Of a DNA stretch of 64,000 nt, positions 18,774 to 27,000 are shown piece by piece. Both the position numbers and the translations under genes were made by a program. This stretch comes from Nostoc punctiforme NIES-2108. Lineage in GTDB: Bacteria > Cyanobacteriota > Cyanobacteriia > Cyanobacteriales > Nostocaceae. Where the stretch lies: the NCBI GenBank assembly GCA_003326195.1, contig LXQE01000154.1, forward strand, positions 80,771 through 144,770. Direction: 5' to 3'. The notes beneath the pieces were generated by a model, which made no database searches, was not told where the DNA came from, and was given only the letters and a program-made list of their open reading frames with translations. How positions within the stretch are numbered: the stretch's first letter is position 1; every line of letters starts with the position of its first letter.

Positions 18774-19009
18774 TTAGCCCTCCCAGAAACCGCATCCTCA
18801 AACAATTGCACAGATACATCTTCTGTCTGCACTCCTGCCAGCAGCATCCTGTCTTGCTCAGAGACAATTTCTTTAGTAATTGCAGCTGAGGGCTGGGCAA
18901 ATGTCGGTGAAATGAATCTATCTTTTGGTTGATTTTGTTTGTAAACCCATTGTAATTGTTTTGTTTTACTAGATTTTATAGCCTGAAGATTGCTATATTT
19001 TTTTTGCAT
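18770..19009 (-). CDS. 79-aa peptide coupled to the ATP-grasp gene (possible substrate or precursor)
   Basis: Small ORF read directly upstream of the ATP-grasp gene with a 4-base ATGA overlap. The product is basic and Gln/Lys-rich in its first 30 residues and acidic with Ser/Thr in the last 30 (for example GVQTEDVSVQLFEDAV), a layout compatible with a leader and modified tail. No cysteine, no signal peptide and no known motif are present. I do not recognise a family. The coupling, rather than the sequence, is the reason to think it is translated; no clear ribosome site is seen. Confidence 0.5.
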   Translation of the reverse strand: MQKKYSNLQAIKSSKTKQLQWVYKQNQPKDRFISPTFAQPSAAITKEIVSEQDRMLLAGVQTEDVSVQLFEDAVSGRAK

Positions 19010-19206
19010 AAAGCTAAAATTTGGTAATTTGCTCTTTATTTATATATCTTACTTATCTTTTAATTAACTCTATCAAACGAAAGAAGTAAATCACTTTATT
19101 CTTTGTTGTTCATCTTAATAAACCAATAATCATGAAGGTATAAATATGTAAATATTGCTGTGTTGAGATATTGAATCTAATTGCACCAACTAGTTCATAC
19201 TCTAAA

Positions 19207-19238
19207 TAAATGCGTAGGCGTAGCCCGTCGTAGACATC
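19207..19238. repeat. Short dispersed repeat GCGTAGGCGTAGCCCG...TAGACATCGC
   Basis: GTAGGCGTAGCCCGTCGTAG-type sequence of a kind common in Nostoc spacers, within the AT-rich spacer 19010-19324, which otherwise holds nothing I can name. Confidence 0.45.
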
Positions 19239-19324
19239 GCAACCTACTTTCAAAACACCAAATTACAGATGAGGAAATACGATCCATTTGCTCGTCCAAG
19301 TTTTTCAGAGTGAGATGCTAGTAG

Positions 19325-19489
19325 CTAAGTGCGTGAAGACTCAGATTTGAATGAAAACCTGAGTTTAGGTATTCCACTTTCCTGTAAGCGACTTTTGATA
19401 ATTTCTACAACCTCGCTGTATGACATATTATCTTTAGGACCAAATGATATATCTGCTTTCCACTTACCATTTAAGGTGACAGTAAGCAT
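19325..19489 (-). CDS. Small hypothetical protein, 54 aa
   Basis: Weakly supported ORF read from an internal ATG at 19489; a longer ORF from 19594 would overlap the 3' end of the DOMON-like gene. The product (MLTVTLNGKWKADISFGPKD...) alternates polar and hydrophobic residues and looks protein-like, but has no recognisable domain or ribosome site. It may be a remnant. Confidence 0.25.
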   Translation of the reverse strand: MLTVTLNGKWKADISFGPKDNMSYSEVVEIIKSRLQESGIPKLRFSFKSESSRT

Positions 19490-19544
19490 CGCAGGTACTA
19501 GAAAGCTAATATTCCCAACTTTGCAAGCTATATGAAAATGTATC

Positions 19545-20084
19545 TCACAACTTAACAATAAAACTATCCCGCAGGTGAAAGTCAGCCTCCTCACCTATAT
19601 GAGTTAAAGCCCAGTAACTCACATTACCATCTATATTTTTGACAACAATAGTAATGCCAATTTCGATGGCTTGTTCTGCCGAGATTATTTTACTCAAATC
19701 GACATCTAACACAAGTGCTAAACCGTCGGCTTGATTATGAACGCTAAATGGTAGCTTTTCAAAAGCTGTTTCCTCTTGCATTCCTTGACGATACCCATCA
19801 AAGCGATAGATATTCCAGTGTCCGGCGGGGGAGAGGTTAAATTCCCAATATCGTAGAGAATCTTTGATGCCAAGAAAAAACTCAAAACAAGTGTCTTCCC
19901 ATAATTCGTACTTGCGTGATGGTGCATTTGATGGTGGAACAATTGCAATTTCTTTTAAATCACCTCCAAGGTTGTAGCAGATGGTAAGTTGATTAGCATT
20001 TCGAGAGATATTGCCTGTAATTTTCAAATGAGGAAAGGACTCGGTAGAAGGGAAAGGTTGCAGGGAAAATGTCTGGTTGTTCAT
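19545..20084 (-). CDS. DOMON-like domain protein
   Basis: About 179 aa, predicted all-beta. The motif YELWEDTCFEFFLG followed by YWEFNLSPAGHWNIYRFDGY is typical of DOMON-like sugar- or heme-binding folds found as stand-alone proteins in cyanobacteria. No signal peptide is seen. The start at 20084 is chosen because its ATG overlaps the TGA of the upstream kinase gene (ATGA), giving translational coupling; a second in-frame ATG eight codons earlier lies inside the kinase gene. Pairing with a sugar kinase suggests a carbohydrate-related role (inference). Confidence 0.65.
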   Translation of the reverse strand: MNNQTFSLQPFPSTESFPHLKITGNISRNANQLTICYNLGGDLKEIAIVPPSNAPSRKYELWEDTCFEFFLGIKDSLRYWEFNLSPAGHWNIYRFDGYRQGMQEETAFEKLPFSVHNQADGLALVLDVDLSKIISAEQAIEIGITIVVKNIDGNVSYWALTHIGEEADFHLRDSFIVKL

Positions 20085-21199
20085 TTCATATCTTGGATAA
20101 TTTTGCAAATCTGCGTTTCTTGAGATTCAATACTTTCAGTCAGCTTAAACTGGACGATCGCTCTGGCAAGATTATGTTCTGGGTGCTTAACTTTGAAGTA
20201 GATATTCCCTGCTAAATAATCAGCAAAAAATCTCAGTCCTAGTTCAAAAGTAATTAAACGGATGGCATCATAGATGTATGCATAATCATTCTCGGTCAGA
20301 AATGTCTTAGCCACAGCAAGATAACCCCGGAGGATTTCTTGACACAGATCGGTATCGAAATAAATACTTTCCCAATTCTCGGTTTCTTCACCAGCAGGAT
20401 TGCAACCCGATCGCAGACAATCACCAATATCGTAATGTACCAGACCGGGTTTCACGGTGTCGAGGTCGATGACGCTGACGGCTTGCTGGGTAACAATGTC
20501 AAACATCACGTTATTGATTTTGGGATCGCCGTGCATCAGACGTAGAGGTAACTTGCCTTCAGCTTTGGCATTTTCTAGGATATGTGCAAAGCTTTGGCGA
20601 TCGCTAACAAACTGTAAGCAATAATTAACTTCCGAAGATTGACGCACACTAGTTTTCGCCAAAACTTCATCGTAATGCTGGAGATAGAATGGTGTAATAT
20701 GGAAGCCTTTGAGGGTGTCAGCAAGTTTTTCTGCTGGCAAATCGCTAATTAGATTGTGAAACATCCCCAAGGCATAACCGATTTCTTTGGCGTATGAGCG
20801 ATCGCGCATACTATCAAAAGACTGGGAGCCTTCAATAAAGCTGATTGCCCGCCAAAATGAGCCATCTGCATCCTTCCAGTGGTCTTGAGCGTTTTTGGTC
20901 AACAGTACGCGTGGCACTTCCCAGCGACGATTAAGGGGTATATCCTGCAACCTTTTTTGAACGTGTTCAGTGAAGGTACACATATTCTGCATAATCAGTT
21001 CTGGCTGACGAAACACTTGTGTGTTAATGCGTTGCAAGACAAAATGTTGCTCTTTTGAGGAATCTAGAGTTGCTAAAAAGGTGTCATTGATATTACCACT
21101 GCCCAAAGCTTGAACGTCAGTAACCTTTCCCAGTTGGGCGAATTGGTTAGCGATCGCCACCAGATTTTCTGCGCCTTGTGTATTGAATTCTTGTATCAT
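20081..21199 (-). CDS. NahK-like sugar/aminoglycoside phosphotransferase family kinase
   Basis: 372-aa kinase of the protein-kinase-like APH fold, nearest by motif to N-acetylhexosamine 1-kinase. ATP-binding start ALGSGNINDTFLA near residue 35; catalytic loop LRLMHGDPKINNVMFD near residue 225; metal-binding SVIDLDTVKPGLVHYDIGD near 250. All three are intact. Family members phosphorylate N-acetylglucosamine or galactosamine at C1, but the exact sugar here is unproven. It is the first gene of a coupled pair with the DOMON-like protein. Confidence 0.82.
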   Translation of the reverse strand: MIQEFNTQGAENLVAIANQFAQLGKVTDVQALGSGNINDTFLATLDSSKEQHFVLQRINTQVFRQPELIMQNMCTFTEHVQKRLQDIPLNRRWEVPRVLLTKNAQDHWKDADGSFWRAISFIEGSQSFDSMRDRSYAKEIGYALGMFHNLISDLPAEKLADTLKGFHITPFYLQHYDEVLAKTSVRQSSEVNYCLQFVSDRQSFAHILENAKAEGKLPLRLMHGDPKINNVMFDIVTQQAVSVIDLDTVKPGLVHYDIGDCLRSGCNPAGEETENWESIYFDTDLCQEILRGYLAVAKTFLTENDYAYIYDAIRLITFELGLRFFADYLAGNIYFKVKHPEHNLARAIVQFKLTESIESQETQICKIIQDMK

Positions 21200-21352
21200 C
21201 TGTTTGACCTGTACTACTCCTCACGTACATTGCACGAAAGCAATAGGGGATATCGTAGCGCAAGTATCAAGATAATTCGTAATTGATTACCGAACTGTCA
21301 ATTATAAATTTTTAAAAGTACTAGAGCAATCCTGAATCATTCGTGAAAACAA

Positions 21353-21383
21353 GATCCCCGACTTTTTTGAAAAGTCGGGAATC
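21353..21383 (-). terminator. 14-bp hairpin downstream of the chromo-barrel protein gene
   Basis: Arms 21353-21366 and 21370-21383 pair with one mismatch around a 3-base loop (CCCGACTTTT / AAAAGTCGGG). It is related to the hairpin at 1474-1506. It lies 42 bases past the minus-strand stop at 21425. Confidence 0.5.
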
Positions 21384-21424
21384 TGCGGGTTGCAATTTTC
21401 GTCAACCCTGTGCTAATTCAACAG

Positions 21425-22738
21425 TTAGGAAATCTCATCGCTATCAACCCACTCGTCATAAGATGAGTCATAACCAACGTAGTGAAGAAAGTATTGCTGA
21501 CCTTGGACTTTCTCAATCGTTGCGGAATACCAAGCCTCTTGGTCATCATCCCAACATTTTACTTTTTGACCTACTGCATATCCATTTTCATCAGTGGAGC
21601 GAAGATCGCGAGTCCGAATGTCATCTTCGCCTACCCACTCGTCATAAGATGAACCGTAACCAAGGTAATGAACAAAGAACTGGTCATCTTCGATTTTCTC
21701 AATAGTTCCTTGATACCAATCCTCGTCATCATTATCCCAGACTTCTACTGTTTTGCTGACTTCATACTGAGTTTTATCTGATTTATCTGATTTAGTAGCA
21801 GATGAGACATCTTGAATCGGCTTTTGTTCCTCTTGTTTGATTTCTTCTTTTACTAGAGTGTATGCTTGCAAAATCAAACTGCGAACGACAGTTTGAATTC
21901 CTGTATGCTCGTAGTAATTGGTAGTTTGATCTAAGAATGCTGCAACTAAATCTAAATTATCATCAGCAATCTGAATAAAATTACCCAAATGACTAGAAAT
22001 TGATTGCGGGGTTACGCCCGTCTTGGATACTAAATTAGTCATCCAGCCTTGCACGGAGTTGAAACTCTGATTGATAAAACCAACTTTATCAGAAGGATTG
22101 CTGCCTGGAAGAAAGTTATTAACGGCTAAGAAAACCGGATTTTGAGTTATTGCACTAGAATCAGTACCACTAATAACTCCATGAATTTTGCTGAGAAAGT
22201 CAGGGCCCAGGGGGAGAATTCCATCTAGACAAACTAAAGCTACCATCCGCATTAGGGATGCATTTTGATAGTTGTTAGTTAGGGAATTAGCAAACTCTTG
22301 GGGATTGGGTTGAGGAATGCCGTTTAGTTTGCAAAAGGCGATAATTTCGACGGCGATTTTCAATACTAAGTCAATAGATTGAGTGACATCAGCTTTAGGA
22401 GTAATTTTGCCTAAAAAGGAGAGAAAGCCAATTTTTTCACTAACTTTATTCGCTAAAGCCGCCGCTGCCATCGCTGTGTCTGCCTTATCAATTGTTTGAT
22501 AAAGTTTGATTGCAAACTGGTAGCCTTGTTGAGGATCTTCGTATAAGGTGACAGCGCGATCGCGAATTTTCTGAATTACCTTAGCATCGGTTTCTCCAGT
22601 AATGGCGCGGATATTATTGTCAAACCCCGTCAAATTGCTCCATTCACCTGGTGCTACATAATCAAGAGCCTTTAAAACTTTGACAGTAATATTGTCAGTC
22701 GGTAATTCGTCAACCAACTGAATAATTGATTTATCCAT
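21425..22738 (-). CDS. Protein with two C-terminal chromo-barrel/Tudor-knot repeats
   Basis: About 437 aa. The first ~310 residues are mostly helical and unassigned. A short charged linker (EEIKQEEQKPIQDVSSATKS) follows. The C-terminal ~105 residues are two copies of a ~45-residue SH3-like barrel, each with W-[ND]-[ND]-D-x-x-x-W-Y near its start and HY-[LV]-GY-x-SSYDEWV near its end. That signature matches Tudor-knot/chromo-barrel domains best known from eukaryotic MOF and MRG proteins. The start at 22738 has GAGGA 7 bases ahead; upstream ATG (22759) and GTG (22792) lack a site. The DNA of the two repeats shares a 20-base identical run (21448 and 21633), so the duplication is fairly recent or kept homogeneous. 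Confidence 0.8.
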   Translation of the reverse strand: MDKSIIQLVDELPTDNITVKVLKALDYVAPGEWSNLTGFDNNIRAITGETDAKVIQKIRDRAVTLYEDPQQGYQFAIKLYQTIDKADTAMAAAALANKVSEKIGFLSFLGKITPKADVTQSIDLVLKIAVEIIAFCKLNGIPQPNPQEFANSLTNNYQNASLMRMVALVCLDGILPLGPDFLSKIHGVISGTDSSAITQNPVFLAVNNFLPGSNPSDKVGFINQSFNSVQGWMTNLVSKTGVTPQSISSHLGNFIQIADDNLDLVAAFLDQTTNYYEHTGIQTVVRSLILQAYTLVKEEIKQEEQKPIQDVSSATKSDKSDKTQYEVSKTVEVWDNDDEDWYQGTIEKIEDDQFFVHYLGYGSSYDEWVGEDDIRTRDLRSTDENGYAVGQKVKCWDDDQEAWYSATIEKVQGQQYFLHYVGYDSSYDEWVDSDEIS

Positions 22739-22920
22739 CAGCCGATCCTCAAAACTCATAATATCGTTACAACACGGTTTAGAGCAGCCCACATTTAGCC
22801 CTGGGCAATTGCTGAACCGTATTTATAGAATTCCCCAACCTGGCCAAAAAATAACCATGTTAGTAACAGAGGTTGCACCTAAAGATGCTGTAACATAAGT
22901 CTGTTTCTCATAACGTCAAA

Positions 22921-23151
22921 ACGGAAGTCGCTACAGGGAAGACGGAAGTCGCTACAGGGAAGACGGAAGCTACTACAGGGAAGGCGGAAGCTACTACAGG
23001 GAAGGCGGAAGTCGCTACAGGGAAGGCGGAAGCTACTACAGGGAAGACGGAAGTCGCTACAGGGAAGGCGGAAGTCACTACAGGGAAGACGGTAGCCGCT
23101 ACAGGGAAGACGGTAGCCGCTACAGGGAAGACGGTAGCCGCTACAGGAAAG
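22921..23151 (+). repeat. Minisatellite: 11 tandem copies of a 21-bp unit
   Basis: Eleven head-to-tail units of 21 bases, consensus ACGGAAGTCGCTACAGGGAA plus G. Variants fall into AAGTCGCTAC, AAGCTACTAC, AAGTCACTAC and TAGCCGCTAC types, with the three TAGCCGCTAC units clustered at the right end. The period is a multiple of three and all three plus-strand frames are open through the tract, but stops precede it with no start codon, so it is probably not translated from here. There are no spacers, so it is not a CRISPR array. Confidence 0.92.
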
Positions 23152-23205
23152 AATATTTTAATTTTTGTTCGGTAATATGTGGTTATTTAACAGAGCATTA
23201 AAAAT

Positions 23206-23384
23206 ACCCCACCCTAACCCTCCCCTTGCAAAGGGGAGGGAACTAGATTTTCCGGCTTCCCCCCTTTGCAAGGGGGGATTGAGGGGGGTAATTCAACTTC
23301 TGTATACACGGTAGCCTTGCAAAGGGGAGGGAATTGTATTCCTAGTTTCCCCTCTTTGCAAGGAGGGATTAAGGGGGGTAATTT
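23206..23384 (+). repeat. CCCCACCCTAACCCTCCCC hairpin repeat, one and a half copies left of DUF559
   Basis: A full unit (23206-23293) ends GGGGGGTAATT. After TATACACGGTAGCC (23303-23316) a second, partial unit runs to GGGGGGTAATT at 23384. The DUF559 start codon is 25 bases further on. With the minisatellite this fills the 670-base spacer 22739-23408. Confidence 0.88.
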
Positions 23385-23408
23385 GGAATTACCAAAAATC
23401 AAAATGTT

Positions 23409-23789
23409 ATGACAGAGCTTTATAACAAAACCTCGGAGAAAGAAAAAAGACGATCGCTCCGTAATAATATGCCATCTGCTGAAAAGATTGTGTGGGAAAG
23501 GTTGAAAAATCGGCAAATTGATGGTTGCAAATTTCGTAGACAGTACAGTATTGATGTATTTGTTGTGGATTTTTATTGTCCTGAATTAAAACTTGCTATA
23601 GAAATTGATGGTAATAGCCATTTTCAAGAAGGAGCGCAGGTTTATGATTATGAACGACAATGTTTTCTTGAATCCAAAGGGACTTGTTTTTTGAGGTTTA
23701 CAAATCAACAGGTTTATCAAGAGTTGGAAGGTGCGATCGCAATGATTGCACAAACGGTTTGTCAATTGCGGAAGATTACCCCACCCTAA
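23409..23789 (+). CDS. DUF559 (Vsr-like PD-(D/E)XK) endonuclease-domain protein
   Basis: 126-aa protein of the DUF559 family, related to very-short-patch repair endonucleases. Typical landmarks are RRSLRNNMPSAEKIVWERL, the GCKFRRQYSIDVFVVDFYCP strand pair with its acidic residue, and LKLAIEIDGNSHF with the E-x-D pair expected in the nuclease core. Length is normal. The last four residues (ITPP) and the stop codon come from the flanking hairpin repeat that begins at 23778, and the same repeat lies just upstream. Function in cyanobacteria is unknown; a nuclease role is inferred from the fold. Confidence 0.82.
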   Translation: MTELYNKTSEKEKRRSLRNNMPSAEKIVWERLKNRQIDGCKFRRQYSIDVFVVDFYCPELKLAIEIDGNSHFQEGAQVYDYERQCFLESKGTCFLRFTNQQVYQELEGAIAMIAQTVCQLRKITPP

Positions 23790-23877
23790 CCCTCCCCTTG
23801 GCAAGGGGAGGGAACAGTTTCCCCCCTTTGCATCGGGGGGATTAAGGGGGGTAATTTGACTTATGTGTACACCGTAG
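23778..23877 (+). repeat. CCCCACCCTAACCCTCCCC hairpin repeat right of DUF559
   Basis: Same orientation and order as the copy at 23206: ACCCCACCCTAACCCTCCCC, two stem-loops, GGGGGGTAATT, then TGTGTACACCGTAGC. Its first bases encode the end of the DUF559 protein. Confidence 0.88.
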
Positions 23878-24041
23878 CTCTCTACGCAACATCACATAAC
23901 AAATAAATTTATATGCATTAAGCGATCGCTTCCAATATACTCATAGTTGGTATGTAGCATTCGGCTAATCTCTGTTCACTTGCAAGGTGAGTAATTTATA
24001 CTGAATAAGCCCTAACAATACAGCAAACGCTTGAGTAATCT

Positions 24042-27000
24042 ATGATCGCACTGGAAGGGTATCAAGTCCTGACAGAACTCCATACAAGCCCCAATTCTCA
24101 GGTTTATCGGGGATATCGGGAGTTAGATCGACAACCAGTAGTACTGAAAGTTCTGTGGCAAGAATACCCATCCCCAGAAGCGATCGCTCGGTTTAAACTT
24201 GAATACGATCTCACGCGCCGCGCTCAAGCGCCTGGAATTATCCAAGCCTACGACTTAAAAAAATATCAAAACACCTTAGTCTTAGTTTTAGAGGATTTTG
24301 GTGGACAACCTCTGCGTGAGTTACTCAATCAATCGCCTCTACCGCTAGAGGATTTTTTGCAATTGGCTATACAAGTAGCAGCAGCTTTAGAAGAAATTCA
24401 TCAGCAACAGATTATTCATAAAGACATTAATCCTGCCAATATTCTTCTCAATCCCACGACTCAACAAACAAAAATAATTGACTTTGGCATTGCTACTTTG
24501 CTGTCGCGGGAAAATCCCACGTTGCGAAATCTGAATGTTTTAGAAGGGACTCTCGCTTATATTTCTCCCGAACAAACAGGACGGATGAATCGCTCGATTG
24601 ATTATCGCACCGATTTTTACTCTTTGGGAGTCACTTTCTACGAACTGTTGACTCAGCATTTACCTTTTATTAGCGACGATCCTGTAGAACTGGTTCACAG
24701 TCACATTGCCAAACAACCAATTCCGCCCGATCAAATCAATCCCCAAATTCCGCCAGCGCTTTCGCAAATTGTGATGAAGTTGCTGGAAAAGACCGCCGAA
24801 ACGCGTTATCAAAGTGCTTTTGGATTGCAGGCAGATTTAGAGCAATGCCTGGAGATGTTGCACACTACAGGGCAAATTCCCTTATTTGAACTAGGACAGC
24901 ACGATCGCTCCGGTAGATTTCAAATTCCTCAAAAATTGTACGGGCGAGAAGCGGAAGTGGCAAATTTGCTGGCAGCTTTTGAGCGAGCTAGTCACGGTCA
25001 GAGTGAAGTAATGCTGATTGCAGGTTATTCTGGAATTGGCAAATCAGCCCTAGTTCAAGAAATTTATAAACCGATTACTCAGCAACGGGGATACTTTATT
25101 TCCGGGAAGTTTGACCAGTTCCAACGCAACATTCCCTACAGTTCTTTAATTCAAGCCTTTCAAGCTTTAATTCGCCAACTGTTAACTACAAGTGAAGCCG
25201 AAATTACTACTTGGCGCAAAAAATTATTAGATGCTCTTGGTGTCAATGGTCAGGTGATTATCGAAGTGATTGCAGAGGTGGAACTGATTATTGGTCAGCA
25301 GCCACCCGTTATAGAACTATCGCCCAAGGAAGCGCAAAGTCGGTTTAATTTAGTCTTGCAAAACTTTATTAAGGTCTTTACCCAAAAGGAACATCCTTTA
25401 GTGATGTTCTTGGATGACCTGCAATGGGCAGATAGTGCATCACTCCAGCTGATTCAGTTGTTAATGAGTCAAGCAGACAGTCAATATCTGTTGCTGATTG
25501 GTGCTTATCGTGATAATGAAGTAGATAAAAGCCATCCCCTGTGGACAACGATCGCATCTTTAGAACAAGCAGGAGTGGCTATTCACGAACTCACCTTAAC
25601 ACCCTTAGCATTACCTGAAATTCAACAACTTCTCAGCGATACCCTCAACAATGCCGATTTAGCAGATGTTACTCCTTTAGCAGAACTGCTTCAGCAAAAG
25701 ACTAACGGCAATCCCTTCTTCATGAATGAGTTTCTGAAGTCGCTGTATGCAGAAGAATTACTCCAGTTTAATTTCACTCAGCGACAATGGCAGTGGCAAC
25801 TGGCAAAAATCCAAGCGGCCCAGATTACTGATAACGTAGTTGAGTTGATGGCGCTGAAAATTCAAAAGTTGCCAGTAGCTACCCAGGAAGCTTTAAAATT
25901 AGCAGCTTGTATTGGCAATTCCTTTGATTTGCATACTTTAGCGATCGCTAGCTCAAAATCCCTTGCAGATGTAGCCGCCCAACTCTGGGAAGCTGTGCAA
26001 ACAGGGCTAATTCTACCCCAAGGCAATGACTACCAACTCTTGCAAGTTGCCGACCTAGAAGTAAAAGCGTTGACAAATTTGGATGTAGTCTACAAATTCC
26101 TGCACGATCGCGTCCAGCAAGCAGCCTATTCACTGATTTCTACCGATCAAAAACAGGCAGTACACTTGCAGATTGGGCAACTATTATTACAAGGCATTAC
26201 TCCCCAAAAGCAAGAAGAAAGAATTTTTGACATTGTTAACCAACTGAATTTCGGCATCAACCTAATTACAGACCCTCAACAGCGGCAAAAACTAGCTCAG
26301 TTGAACTTAACAGCAGGTAACAAAGCCAAAGCCTCAGCAGCCTATCAGCCAGCCTTAGATTATCTGACAATGGGGATTAACAGCCTAGCAGCTAGTTGTT
26401 GGCGGCAACAGTATCAGCTAGCTTTGGCATTGCACACCGCCGCCGCCGAAGCTGCTTATCTGGGCGGGGACTTTGAACGGATGGATGCACTCACAGATGA
26501 AGTACTGCAAAAGACCCGCAGCACAGTCGATCAAGTGCAGGTTTATGCCATCAAAATCCAAGCTGCGATCGCTCGCGATCAACTCTTAGCAGCTTCTCAA
26601 CTCGGTCTGCAAGTTCTGCAACTACTGGGCATTCCCTTAGCTAGCAACCCCGGTCAACCGCAAATTATGCTGGGATTGTTAAAAACTAAATTTGCTTTGG
26701 CAGGTAAGCAAGTACACACCTTAGTTGACTTGCCAAAACTCACCCATCCCACAAAATTAGCGGCAATTCGCATCCTTGCTAGTATCGCCTCCGCGACCTA
26801 CCTTGCAGCCCCGAATGTTTTTCCTTTAACGGTCTTTAAACAGGTAGAAATATCCGCTAAATATGGCAATGCGGCGGAATCAGCCTTTGCCTATGCTACC
26901 TATGGTTTGATTCTCTGTGGCGTTGTTGGGGATCTGCAAGGGGGATATAAATTTGGTGAATTAGCCTTGAAAGTGCTAGACCGCTTCAATGCCAAGCACT

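Noticed and set aside
21343..21705. Plus-strand 120-aa ORF
   Set aside because: It is antisense to the chromo-barrel repeats; its apparent repeats (TRHKM..NQ) mirror the duplicated domains on the other strand.
22921..23151. Possible CRISPR array
   Set aside because: The 21-bp units are directly adjacent with no spacers and vary inside the unit, so it is a tandem repeat.
22921..23171. Possible repetitive protein (GSRYRED-type frame through the minisatellite)
   Set aside because: The frame is open only because the period is a multiple of three; an upstream stop at 22911-22913 is followed by no start codon.
23214..23516. Minus-strand 100-aa ORF in front of DUF559
   Set aside because: Made of repeat-encoded LPPLIPPCKEG / LPPSIPPCKGG units from the hairpin repeat and antisense to the gene start.
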